From assembly GCA_022841705.1 (NCBI GenBank), contig JALHQZ010000002.1, forward strand, positions 992,001 to 1,056,000: a DNA stretch of 64,000 bases, written 5' to 3'. The stretch comes from Pirellulales bacterium (lineage in GTDB: Bacteria; Planctomycetota; Planctomycetia; Pirellulales; Lacipirellulaceae). Both the position numbers and the translations under genes were made by a program. This document shows positions 33,533 through 41,654 of this stretch, piece after piece. Under the pieces are notes generated by a model. The model had not been told where the DNA came from, did no database searches, and saw only the letters and a program-made list of their open reading frames with translations. Position 1 is the first letter of the stretch; every line of letters starts with the position of its first letter.

Positions 33533-36231
33533 GGTTTCACTTCCTGCACCAGCACCATCCACTGAGGTTCGCCGGGGTCTTCCGCGCTTTGAACGGGTTG
33601 AAACGCGGCCCAGTAGGGCTCACCCGGGTTGCGGCCGAAGATATCGGCGTAACCATCCAGCAAACGATTGCGGCCGGGAGCGCCGGGATTTTGATTGGCG
33701 AGGGTCGCTTTGATTTTGTCACCGAGTTCTTTCGGCAAGCGCGGCGGGGCGTCGGGGCGATCGAACTGTTCGAGTTCCGGGGCATGCAGAATCAGGCCTC
33801 CCGCGGCGCCACCCGGTTGATCGTCTGCGCGCAGATCCACGAGCAGCACTTCGGCCTCTTCCAAGTCCTTGCGATTTTCCAGTTCCGCGAAATCTCCCAG
33901 ATTCAAACTCATCCCTACCACGCCCAGCACCTGCTCACGATCGGCGGAAAAAATCGGCGCGGAGAAAGCCACCTTCAACTTCCGACTGCTGGTGCTGCGA
34001 TAGACGACCGATCGGTGCGGCGTGCGAATCGGCGCTGGCTGCTTAGGCGGCGTGATCCCCTGGCCGTGAAAATAATCGCGGTCCGCAAAACTTTTGCCAA
34101 TCGATTCTTTGCTCTCCGGCGCGCGGGCAATCTGCACGCCCAGTGCGTCGGTGACGAACCAACTCTCCGCAGGGAGCGCTTCATCGTTCTCGACCTTTTT
34201 CTTTTCGATCAGCCGCTGGACCTGTTCCCACCGCGATCGATCGTTCGGCTGCTGGGCGACCAGCTCCAGCGCTGGCCGCAGATTGCCGTTGTCGGCGACA
34301 TCGGTTAGTAATCGCAGTCGTTGGGAAATTTCGCCTTCGAGTGCTTTGGCGGCCGAATTCGCGATGAATTCTAAGTGCTTTTCGTGCGAACTGAGGAGTT
34401 TGGCGTGTTGTTGTTGGACCAAAGTCCCCAACCCGATGGCGGCGGCGACACCTGCGAGCGCGATCATCGGCAACACATAAGCGAGCCACCGCCGCGCAGG
34501 CGCCGGGGCTTGGCTCGCCGGCGTCCACAGCGGCCGCGGGACCGGCGGGGCGGAAATCGTTTCGTGCGGATCGCTCGAACCGATCAGCGTGTCGCTCCCC
34601 GCGCCAGCGTGCGTTGGGGATGACGAACCGGACGGCGTGTGGCGGAGCGCTAAGTCGGCGAGCGCGTGGCCGGCCGTGAACGGAGCGATCGCGGCGGCAA
34701 CCTCGGCGGGGCGGGCAAAGCGATCCGCAGCGTTTTTAGCCATCATCCGCGTAAGAATCGCCTCGAGTTCCACCGGCATATCGGTCCGGCCGCGTAAGGG
34801 AGGCGGCGGTTCTTTTTCGTGCGCTTTCTCCGGCCGTAGGTCGGACTCGAAGAAGGGCGGCCGGCCGGCGAGCAAGTGGTACAGCGAACAGCCCAAGCTA
34901 TAAATGTCGGCGCGAATATCCACGCTGGCACTCTTCCACTGTTCGGGCGCCATATACATGCCGGTCCCCATGGCGCCGTGGTCGAACTGGGTGAGGCGCG
35001 ATTGATCGTCTCCGACGAGCAACGCGAGGCCGAGATCGAGAATCTTTACCACCGGCGTGATCGCGAGCGTGGTGCTCGCTGATGCGTCTGCACTCGATGG
35101 GGCCTCGACCAGCGTCAGCATCAGGTTGGATGGTTTGACATCGCGATGCACGAGCCCTTGCTTGTGAATGTATTCCAGCCCCACGGCCGCTTGGCGGATG
35201 ATCTCGCACGCATCGGCCACGCGCAGCGGGCCGTTGCGCAGCACGAGATCATCGGCTGAAATGCCGTCGAGGTACTCCATCACCAAATAATGAACCGGAT
35301 CGGTGGGCGAGGACGAATCGATCGCCACCACCACGTTCGGATGCTCAAGCGCGCCAATCGCCTTGATTTCCCGGTAAAAACGCCGCACCACGTCTTGGGC
35401 GCCACTATCCACCAGCAGCGGTTTAATGACCTTCACCGCGCGGCGCCGGCCGAACTGTTGGTGCCGCGCCTCGTAGACGTTCCCCATGCCGCCGGCGCCG
35501 ACCAAGCGCACCAGCTCATAGTTGCCGATTCGCTTGAGCCCGCCGACCGCAGTGGCGGCGCGCGACGAACCGCCACCTCCGCCGTCAAACTGACTGAGTG
35601 AAACGGTCGGCGGCACCACGCGCCAGCGCGCATCGACCAAACTCTGCTCGCGCGGCGTGCGGCGGATACTTTTTGGCTTGGCGCTGGTGGGCAGCAATTC
35701 AAAAATCGGCGTCCGGCCGATGCCCTTGAGGTCGGCATCCCCCTGCGGCGCGAAGCGCACGCCATCGAGCCCTGCATCTTCCAGAATCGCCAGCACCGCA
35801 CGCGAAATGAGAATCTGGTCAGCCGCCGCCAAATCGTTCAGCCGGGCCGCGTAGTCGACCGCTTTGCCGACAAAGTTATTGGGGTCGCTCGGATCAACCT
35901 GCGGCACGCCGACATGCAAACTCATCCGCAGCGCGATTGCCCCACCGGTCGGCGTGGTGATGGGCGCTGTGTGATGGTTTTCCTTCAGCGCAAGCGCCCA
36001 CCTCGCGGCGCGAATCGTGTCCGAAAACACGAGAAAATGGCTATCCCCCGCGGTCGAAACCACCCGCCCGCCGCTCCCCGGAAGCAGCGTTTCGATGCGC
36101 GAGCGGTGCGGCGTGAGAATCGTTTCCACGTACGCCGCATCGCGCTCCGTATCGCTTCCCCCCGGCATCTGTCGCTTGAGATCGACCGAGCCGACGAGAT
36201 CGAGAAACAGAAAGGTGGTGAGCTCGGGCAT
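33529..36231 (-). CDS. class III cyclase - Ser/Thr kinase - Cache sensor fusion protein
   Basis: The 900-residue protein joins three modules. Residues 1-180 resemble a class III nucleotidyl cyclase: both metal Asp are present (LFLDLVGS, D11; AGDSHFLVF, D63), with SLHVGV and VGKAVDYAARL, where the usual Asn before AAR is Asp. Residues 238-520 are a Hanks-type Ser/Thr kinase: GAGGMGNVYEA, Lys in RAVKVIK, HRDVKPSN (362-369), a DLG in place of DFG (399-401) and MAPEQW. A membrane helix (RWLAYVLPMIALAGVAAAIG) follows at about 581-600, and residues 610-870 look like a periplasmic Cache-type sensor (WFVTDALGVQIARAPESKES, KLKVAFSAPIFSADREQVLG). Stimulus and targets are unknown. Confidence 0.87.
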   Translation of the reverse strand: MPELTTFLFLDLVGSVDLKRQMPGGSDTERDAAYVETILTPHRSRIETLLPGSGGRVVSTAGDSHFLVFSDTIRAARWALALKENHHTAPITTPTGGAIALRMSLHVGVPQVDPSDPNNFVGKAVDYAARLNDLAAADQILISRAVLAILEDAGLDGVRFAPQGDADLKGIGRTPIFELLPTSAKPKSIRRTPREQSLVDARWRVVPPTVSLSQFDGGGGGSSRAATAVGGLKRIGNYELVRLVGAGGMGNVYEARHQQFGRRRAVKVIKPLLVDSGAQDVVRRFYREIKAIGALEHPNVVVAIDSSSPTDPVHYLVMEYLDGISADDLVLRNGPLRVADACEIIRQAAVGLEYIHKQGLVHRDVKPSNLMLTLVEAPSSADASASTTLAITPVVKILDLGLALLVGDDQSRLTQFDHGAMGTGMYMAPEQWKSASVDIRADIYSLGCSLYHLLAGRPPFFESDLRPEKAHEKEPPPPLRGRTDMPVELEAILTRMMAKNAADRFARPAEVAAAIAPFTAGHALADLALRHTPSGSSSPTHAGAGSDTLIGSSDPHETISAPPVPRPLWTPASQAPAPARRWLAYVLPMIALAGVAAAIGLGTLVQQQHAKLLSSHEKHLEFIANSAAKALEGEISQRLRLLTDVADNGNLRPALELVAQQPNDRSRWEQVQRLIEKKKVENDEALPAESWFVTDALGVQIARAPESKESIGKSFADRDYFHGQGITPPKQPAPIRTPHRSVVYRSTSSRKLKVAFSAPIFSADREQVLGVVGMSLNLGDFAELENRKDLEEAEVLLVDLRADDQPGGAAGGLILHAPELEQFDRPDAPPRLPKELGDKIKATLANQNPGAPGRNRLLDGYADIFGRNPGEPYWAAFQPVQSAEDPGEPQWMVLVQEVKP

Positions 36232-36237
36232 GGGTGG

Positions 36238-36384
36238 GGGCTGTCGGCTATCGGCTGTTGGCTATCGGCAAGACCAATGCCACTCCAATCTAACACGTTG
36301 AGGCTGTACCAGTTGAGCGCCCGCGCTGGCGTAGTGTGGCCCCGAGTTCAACAGCCGAAAGCCGATAGCTGACAGCCACTAGCC
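36238..36384. repeat. GGCTGTCGGCTATCGGCTG inverted repeat
   Basis: ggctgtcggctatcggctgt (36238) is complemented by cagccgaaagccgatagctg then acagcc (36352-36380). It lies directly before the start codon of the cyclase-kinase gene and may hide or shape its leader. Confidence 0.6.
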
Positions 36385-36386
36385 AA

Positions 36387-36432
36387 CAAAAAAAGCCCGC
36401 CCCCTGCACAATCGCGGCAAGGGACGGGCTAC
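36387..36432 (-). terminator. factor-independent terminator, minus strand
   Basis: On the minus strand TAGCCCGTCCCTTGCCGCGA is followed by ttgtgcagggggcgggc and then TTTTTTTG, a GC-rich imperfect hairpin with a T-run. It would end a leftward transcript that begins between about 36450 and 36900, consistent with the small ORF or an RNA there. Confidence 0.65.
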
Positions 36433-36529
36433 GTCGGTTCGTTACTGTCAACGCTGTCGATGGCGATTTTGACCTCCGGAGTGAAAAGGAAATTGTCCTG
36501 CGCGGCGATGGATTTTCGAGAAGCACGTA

Positions 36530-36853
36530 CTAAGTACCGTCGACCGTGATGCTGCTGCCCTGCCGGGGGATCGTTAACTTGTCCCTGGGACCGGTCGCGT
36601 GAGCGATTCGCATGCGAACCGCGGCGACACTGCCGTCCCCACTCGGCGGAACAGGGCGAACTTCTTGGTTCGACCGCTCCCGTAAAACCCGCGGTGCCAC
36701 GCCCGCTACTCGCAACACAAAAGAGTGAAGGATACGGGGAAAATGGCGAAGGTTAGACGGCAAACTCCTTTCGACTGAAGGGCCCGCGTGGTTGTCATCC
36801 GGCGAGCACCGCGTCTCGCAACCAGCTCTCAACCACGGAAGGTAATTTCCCAA
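36530..36853 (-). CDS. doubtful small ORF before a terminator
   Basis: This 107-codon frame would start at TTG 36853 and ends 98 bases before a good terminator on the same strand (36387-36432), so a transcript probably covers it. Only its last 35 codons look protein-like (RMRIAHATGPRDKLTIPRQG then SSITVDGT), and neither an ATG with a ribosome-binding site nor a known family is visible. A shorter ORF or a non-coding RNA are equal alternatives. Confidence 0.3.
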   Translation of the reverse strand: MGNYLPWLRAGCETRCSPDDNHAGPSVERSLPSNLRHFPRILHSFVLRVAGVAPRVLRERSNQEVRPVPPSGDGSVAAVRMRIAHATGPRDKLTIPRQGSSITVDGT

Positions 36854-37466
36854 TTTTCGCGAGGTGAGTCAAAGCTATTTGGCGAATTCCGCGCGCTCGA
36901 AAAAAAGTTTTTTTGGATTGCGTTCGCCTTGTAACGACGATGCCGAATATGCGCTGGCGATCTGCTTCTCAACCCGACGACCTGCCCGCTGATCACGCGA
37001 AAAGACGCGAAAAAGAAGCGCGAACGCGAATGAGGCGAGTCAGCGCAAATAAGAAATCGGTCGGTGACTTACATAATTCTCTTCGATTCAGTTCCTTCCA
37101 CTCTTCGTGTAACTCGCGTTCGAATTTCCTCGTTTTCTCGCGTCTTTTCGCGTGTTTGGCGGGCCCCTTTCCAGAGATTGGGCCCCCCTGACAACTAACA
37201 ACTGACCACTGACAAACTCAACTTTTTTCTTGAGCCTCCCGCGGCGGCTGGTAAACTAAGGGTTACGGCCAAGGATTCGCTGGAGGCCGCGCTTCGCTCC
37301 GAAATACTTCTCGCGGTTCAAAACCGACTTGGGTAGGGCGAAGCGTGAAATGAATCCCTGGCCCACCGGAACCAACAGCTTCTGCAGAGAGCTTCTCGCA
37401 ACCCGCGGTGCATGGCAGCGCCTTCGGCCCGAGTGACCGTGCGTCCTTTGCCCCAACCCATAACTG
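36854..37466. other. intergenic region before the surface-protein island
   Basis: No gene is supported. It holds an A-rich/T-rich run (36900-36912), a long inverted repeat (36994-37154) and a possible promoter: TTGAGC about 37234 and TAAACT about 37256, 16 bp apart, which could serve the dockerin gene at 37467. Confidence 0.4.
36994..37154. repeat. CACGCGAAAAGACGCGAAAA inverted repeat
   Basis: CACGCGAAAAGACGCGAAAA from 36994, continuing to cgcgaacgcg, is mirrored by cgcgttcgaatttcctcg up to TCTCGCGTCTTTTCGCGTG at 37154. The 86-base centre does not pair. It belongs to the class of dispersed planctomycete palindromes. Confidence 0.65.
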
Positions 37467-38450
37467 ATGCTTAATTCGCTTCCTCACGTGCTGCGCAGCG
37501 CCACGCTCATCGGCCTGTTGGCCGCGACCGCGGCGGCCATGCCGCAGATCGATGTCGGCCTGAACGTTGTGTTCAACAACGCGACCAATCCCGCCCTCGG
37601 CGGTTCGTGGCAACTGGTCGCCAAGAGCACCGATTTCGGCATCGCCACGCTGACCGTACCGCTGGCGAACGCGGGGACCATCACCCAGCGCGCGCCGCGC
37701 GGCACGATTAACTCCAGCGATATCGCAGGATTCGGCGTGTTTCAGGCGGCCAACATCGGCGGACAGTATCAATTGCTGGCGATGGCGCAAGCGCACCTTC
37801 CCAGCACAGGCGAGCAAGCGGGCCATTTTTACGGCGTGGGAACACTCGCTAACGGGTCACCCGAATTCCCGGGGAAGCCCGTGGGTTCAAACTCAATTGG
37901 GCCGGCGCTTTCGTCACTCACCGCAGTTACCAACTTGCCCTGGGCGGCCGGCGATGTCTTTGCCGACCCGGCCTGGAGCACCGCTGCGGTGTTGGCCTCG
38001 GGCACGTTCGCCAGTGGCTACGGCCCGACCTTTCCCGCTGGGGTGAGCCTCAGCGGCAGCGTGTACAAGACGCTTGGCACAGCAACGACCGTGGGCGATC
38101 GCTCCGGGCTGGACGAAGCGGTGCTGACCGCCACGCTTCGCACAAACTTAATGACCGCCGATTACAATCGAAACGGCGTGATTGACGCCGCTGACTACAC
38201 GGTTTGGCGGGATACGTTAGGGGCCACGGTTTCCCCGGGCACGGGGGCCGATGGCAGCCGCAACGGCGTGATCGATCAAGCGGACTACACGTTTTGGGTG
38301 GCCGCCTGGCCCACCAACCCGCCGGCGGTACCCCTTTCGGCGGCCATTCCGGAGGCGAGCGCCTTTTTTTCCGCCGCGTTTGCGGGGGGGGCGATGGTTG
38401 CTTTCCGGCGGTTGAACCGGCGTCCGTCGAACCGGCGTTTCCCCCGGTAA
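37467..38450 (+). CDS. exported protein with dockerin repeats and PEP-type tail
   Basis: The 327-residue protein has a signal peptide (LRSATLIGLLAATAAAMPQ), a body of about 200 residues with small-residue-rich beta-sheet character, then two dockerin type I-like calcium repeats (ADYNRNGVIDAADYTVWRDT near residue 230 and ADGSRNGVIDQADYTFW near 268). The C-terminus is PEP-CTERM-like (AIPEASAFFSAAFAGGAMVA then a basic RRLNRR tail), but it has PEA for PEP. No ribosome-binding site is seen at ATG 37467. Dockerins usually bind cohesin partners or calcium; here the domain probably helps surface attachment. Confidence 0.75.
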   Translation: MLNSLPHVLRSATLIGLLAATAAAMPQIDVGLNVVFNNATNPALGGSWQLVAKSTDFGIATLTVPLANAGTITQRAPRGTINSSDIAGFGVFQAANIGGQYQLLAMAQAHLPSTGEQAGHFYGVGTLANGSPEFPGKPVGSNSIGPALSSLTAVTNLPWAAGDVFADPAWSTAAVLASGTFASGYGPTFPAGVSLSGSVYKTLGTATTVGDRSGLDEAVLTATLRTNLMTADYNRNGVIDAADYTVWRDTLGATVSPGTGADGSRNGVIDQADYTFWVAAWPTNPPAVPLSAAIPEASAFFSAAFAGGAMVAFRRLNRRPSNRRFPR

Positions 38451-38557
38451 ATCAAGCGTTTTTTCGGCTTTTTATGCGGTGAAGAGAAGAGAGAGGAGGC
38501 GGGGCTGGCAAGCAATCGTGAATTTTCCGAAAAAATTACTTATCTCGGAAAAGTTGC

Positions 38558-38586
38558 TTGACAGTCAGGATTTCCCCTAACATAAT
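38558..38586 (+). promoter_or_regulatory. sigma70-type promoter TTGACA-N17-CATAAT
   Basis: TTGACA at 38558-38563 and CATAAT at 38581-38586 are separated by exactly 17 bp. The match is 11 of 12 consensus bases. It points toward the dockerin gene that starts at 39052. Confidence 0.65.
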
Positions 38587-38642
38587 GCGACGAGTCGGGT
38601 CTCTCGGGACTTGCCATCGGCGGACTCCGTTTTCCAATTAAT

Positions 38643-38675
38643 CGCGTTTACCAAGTAACCGCGTTTACCAAGTAA
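38643..38675. repeat. tandem 17-bp repeat CGCGTTTACCAAGTAA
   Basis: CGCGTTTACCAAGTAA occurs at 38643-38658 and again at 38660-38675, one base apart, about 50 bases after the predicted transcription start. Two equal words in tandem suggest a protein-binding site or a slippage product. Confidence 0.6.
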
Positions 38676-39051
38676 TCGGGGGGCCAACAGGAAGGCCAAG
38701 CGATTTAACCGCCAAAAGGTTCGTTATAGAGACTTACGATTCACTGCTTTTCTGTCAGGGGGCTGCTGACCACAACACTTGCTCAACATCGACTCGACCA
38801 CTTTGATTCCTTCGCAACGCGGTTAGCTTTCTTTCCAAGTTCGCCAAGACTCATTCGGCCCAGTTGACGTTCGGCTTGCAACGGTCAAATCGTGTGGTTG
38901 CTCTCGCGTGAGCGCCTCGGCAACCACAGGATCGAGATCAGAGAGGCGTGAGTTTCCAATTTTCGCCATGATGCCAGCTAGGGTGTAGAGTTTTCACTGT
39001 CGACGGCATCTGGAGTTTTGTTAGTTCCTTCAAGTGGGTGGAGTACAACGA

Positions 39052-39864
39052 ATGTCCTGGAAAAATTTTGCAAGCTTTGCTCTTGCTGCTCTGCTGGCTT
39101 CGCCAGCCGTAGCAGCGCCGACGTTGGCCGTGACCAACGGGGGCCTCAATGCCCAAGGCGACTGGATTTGGAATGTCACTGTGGCGGCTGACGCGGCGCT
39201 GATCGCCGGCGGTAGCAGCTCGTTGGCTGTGGAAGCGGGTTTCACCGCCGCCACCGCCAATTCGGGCTTGGTCGCCACCCCCACGCTGATTGCCGGCTCG
39301 GTGTTCGACACCGCCAACCCGGGCAACAGCCCCTTCGCCGCGCCAATCAACGGCGTACAGAACGGCATCGTCAGCAGCGGCAACAACGCCTTTGCCGCCT
39401 ACGGTAGCTCGCCGGTTGCCAATGGCAATGCCAACAACTTCATCCGCATTATCACCAAAGGCCCGGCTGTGGCTCCTGGTCGTAGCCTCACCTCCTCGGT
39501 CGCCGTCTCTGGTGCCTACTCGGGTGGTGCTCGGGTGGCTCAAGAAGGTGTGAACTACACCATCGCCGCCTTCAACGTTTCGCGGACCGCGATCGGTGGT
39601 GACGCCAACCTGTCGGGTTTCGTCAACGTGACCGACCTCGGCGTCCTGGCCACTAACTACGAAACTGGTCCCGGAAAGATTTGGTCAACCGCTGACTTCA
39701 GTGGTGACGGAATCGTCAACGTGACCGACCTCGGTATCCTGGCGACGTTCTACACCGGCACCGGCACCGCTGTGGCCGCTGCCAATGCGGTCCCCGAGCC
39801 GGCGACTGTGACGCTCGTTGGTTTGCTCGCCGCGGCTGGCTTTGTTGCTCGCCGTCGCAACTAG
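39052..39864 (+). CDS. PEP-CTERM exported protein with dockerin type I repeats
   Basis: From ATG 39052 (GGTGGAG 9 bases before it) the protein has 270 residues: signal peptide (FASFALAALLASPAVAAP), a beta-rich body, two dockerin repeats (DANLSGFVNVTDLGVLATNY and DFSGDGIVNVTDLGILATFY) and a classical PEP-CTERM tail (AVPEPATVTLVGLLAAAGFV then ARRRN). The D-x-N-x-S and D-x-S-x-D calcium loops are intact. It begins the best-expressed looking part of the surface island, with uniform codon use. It is the closest neighbour of the four choice-of-anchor-D-like paralogues that follow, but shares no body sequence with them. Confidence 0.87.
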   Translation: MSWKNFASFALAALLASPAVAAPTLAVTNGGLNAQGDWIWNVTVAADAALIAGGSSSLAVEAGFTAATANSGLVATPTLIAGSVFDTANPGNSPFAAPINGVQNGIVSSGNNAFAAYGSSPVANGNANNFIRIITKGPAVAPGRSLTSSVAVSGAYSGGARVAQEGVNYTIAAFNVSRTAIGGDANLSGFVNVTDLGVLATNYETGPGKIWSTADFSGDGIVNVTDLGILATFYTGTGTAVAAANAVPEPATVTLVGLLAAAGFVARRRN

Positions 39865-39886
39865 TCATTAGGTAATTAAGCTCCTC

Positions 39887-39914
39887 CTTGCCCGCCTCTT
39901 CGGAGGCGGGCAAG
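39887..39914 (+). terminator. stem-loop with TTCG loop after the dockerin gene
   Basis: CTTGCCCGCCTC and GAGGCGGGCAAG pair perfectly around TTCG, 23 bases after the stop codon. No T-run follows (AGGTCGG), so it may act as an RNA-stabilising 3' end or a weak terminator. Confidence 0.5.
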
Positions 39915-40094
39915 AGGTCGGCTTCCGTAGGATGCGGTGGCCAAGATTATATGGAAGCTCGAAGAGACGCCATCGGTTAGTTGGGGAAGAAGCTTCCCAC
40001 CAATGGCAAGTGACCCGTGATTCGTCAGGGGTGCTCAGACACTAACTTTGAGACCTCAACTCGTTCCAATCGTTTTCAGCAAGGATTTTGTCTC

Positions 40095-41093
40095 ATGAAT
40101 CGGAAGATCTTCTACACGCTCGCTGCCGCTCTGTGCGTCAGCTCGTCGGCTTTCGCCGGCATCATGGGGGTTAGCTCCACGGTTACGACTTTCGCCTCAC
40201 CGGACGCCGCTCTTACCGGCCAAGGTTGGAAGGGGATCGTCCTCTCGGTCATGACCGACGATGGTTCCCCGATTTCGGCCGTAGACGTGAACATCACCGC
40301 TGGCCTCCACCAACGGTGGAACTTCAACTCGGACACCGAAGTGTTCGATCCGACCCCCAGTTCAACCAACATCACCAACGGCGACAGCAAGCTGAGTGTG
40401 CCGAGCGGTGCCCTGATTGGTTCGTCCCCAAGCGAAGACAACTCTGGTACCGGCAGCCCGCTTGCGGACACCGCCACCCGTGACTACGGGGTTGGTACCT
40501 TCCTGAAGGGTGCCTGGGGTATTGCCGGCCCAAACCAAACCAACAAGGCTAGCTTGGCCTACATCGTGGTTCGTGAGAACGAAATCCCGAATGTTGTGGT
40601 CAATGCTCAAATCGCCACTCCGAACGGCACATTCAGCATCAACCAGTCCGGCTTCCCGGACCTCGGCGTTCTGCCTCCTCCGCCGGCCGTGCTTGCCTCG
40701 AACCCGGTTCCCGGTGCTGGGGTTGAACTCGACTTCGGCGTGCTTCCGACCGGCCAAAATCCGGCTCCGTTGCCGATCTCGCTGCAGAACGTGCAAGCTG
40801 GTTCGCTCCCGATTACCGTCACCAGCATCTCGCTGGCGGGTCCGAATGCCGCCAACTTCGTGCTGACCGGCACCCTGCCGACCAGCTTGGCCGGTGGCGC
40901 CGCCGCCCAACAGTTCGGTGTTGACTGGGGCACCCCGGGTCAACCCGCTGGCGTCTACAATGCTCAAGTGTTGGTTAACACCAGCGCTGGTAACTTGGTC
41001 TTCGACGTGCGGGCCGAGATTCCGGAACCCGCCACCATCGCCCTCGCCGGCTTGGCTGTGGTCGGTCTGGTTGGTTTCAGCCGCCGCAAGTAA
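40095..41093 (+). CDS. choice-of-anchor-D-like PEP-CTERM protein, tandem copy 1
   Basis: From ATG 40095 (AAGGA before it) the 332-residue protein has a signal peptide (FYTLAAALCVSSSAFAGIMG), an unrecognised N-terminal domain of about 160 residues (GQGWKGIVLSVMTDD, VNITAGLHQRWNFNSD, DPTPSSTNITNGDSKLSVPS, DYGVGTFLKGAWGIAGPNQT), then a choice-of-anchor-D/HYDIN-like Ig domain (ELDFGVLPTG, ISLAGPNAANFVLTG) and the tail IPEPATIALAGLAVVGLVGF with SRRK. It is the first of four paralogues in a row. The 3' untranslated region ends in a clear terminator and is almost the same as that of copy 2, evidence of recent duplication. Confidence 0.87.
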   Translation: MNRKIFYTLAAALCVSSSAFAGIMGVSSTVTTFASPDAALTGQGWKGIVLSVMTDDGSPISAVDVNITAGLHQRWNFNSDTEVFDPTPSSTNITNGDSKLSVPSGALIGSSPSEDNSGTGSPLADTATRDYGVGTFLKGAWGIAGPNQTNKASLAYIVVRENEIPNVVVNAQIATPNGTFSINQSGFPDLGVLPPPPAVLASNPVPGAGVELDFGVLPTGQNPAPLPISLQNVQAGSLPITVTSISLAGPNAANFVLTGTLPTSLAGGAAAQQFGVDWGTPGQPAGVYNAQVLVNTSAGNLVFDVRAEIPEPATIALAGLAVVGLVGFSRRK

Positions 41094-41172
41094 GCGTTGC
41101 TAACAATAAGATTGCCTTGGAATCACGGCGGCGGTTCCCACTGACTGCCCGCCGCGAATCCTCGCGACAAAG

Positions 41173-41202
41173 AGCCCCGGACTTCGGTCCGGGGCTTTTT
41201 TT
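41173..41202 (+). terminator. factor-independent terminator after tandem copy 1
   Basis: AGCCCCGG pairs with CCGGGGCT around acttcggt (a TTCG-type loop), followed by seven T. The 109 bases from the stop codon to the last T have the same length and nearly the same sequence as those after copy 2. Confidence 0.88.
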
Positions 41203-41216
41203 GTTGTTGTGTGAAC

Positions 41217-41364
41217 CGCCAAGAACGCCATGAGCGCCACGACAAAGAAAGTAAGGGGAACCGCATAGCACGCAGAGAATGCCGCGGAGGAACACAATGG
41301 TCACTTCTCAACGCGTTATCTGCGCTCTCTGCGGTTCCCTTGCTACTTCTTGGCGCTCTTGGAG
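41217..41364. repeat. CCGCCAAGAACGCC inverted repeat
   Basis: ccgccaagaacgccatgagc (41217) and its near-complement cttcttggcgctcttgg (ending 41364), with cgcagagaatgc/gcgctctctgcgg pairing inside, form a 150-base imperfect palindrome. It uses the same CGCAGAG words as other elements in the window. Confidence 0.6.
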
Positions 41365-41394
41365 TTGTTGCCTGTTCGTCTTCTCCGTTGGCAG

Positions 41395-41654
41395 CCAGGG
41401 CAGTAAAACGTCGCTCCTTGGACCTGCACGATGTGTTTGATCCTCACCTAGCAGCGGTTGCGGGGCTTTTCTGCTATGTCTTGAACGAAGTGCGCATTTT
41501 CGGAGGCTCCACCTTGGCTCCGCACGTTCCAATAGTTGCCGCCGGAGAACGCGTAGCCTTCAGAGCGGATCGCTTCTTTGAGCACGGCGAGCGTGGGGTC
41601 GGTAATCCGGCGCAATACGGTTCGCTTGAGCGATGCGAAAGGGGCAATCAGCAA
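41395..41654 (-). pseudogene. decayed 3' fragment of a mutM (Fpg) gene
   Basis: On the minus strand the frame reads LRRITDPTLAVLKEAIRSEG, then NYWNVRSQGGASENAHFVQD, then after an in-frame TAG IKHIVQVQGATFYCPGCQRR. The intact mutM at 45981-46817 has WRRIADATLAVLEEAILYEG, TYRNVLNQDGG and IRRIVQAQRATFYCPGCQRR at the matching places. So this is a second copy of the H2TH/zinc-finger end of Fpg. It has a nonsense codon, and the first Cys pair of the zinc finger is reduced to one Cys. The 5' two-thirds of the gene are absent. It lies between two of the tandem paralogues, so the island may have copied it along. Confidence 0.7.

Larger units (their letters stand above)
38451..39051. other. long leader of the dockerin PEP-CTERM gene
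   Basis: The 601-base gap has a strong promoter at its start (38558-38586), a 16-bp tandem repeat at 38643-38675, and no ORF with coding character. If the promoter serves the gene at 39052 the leader is about 460 bases, long enough for a structured regulator or a separate small RNA. I do not recognise a riboswitch class. Confidence 0.5.
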
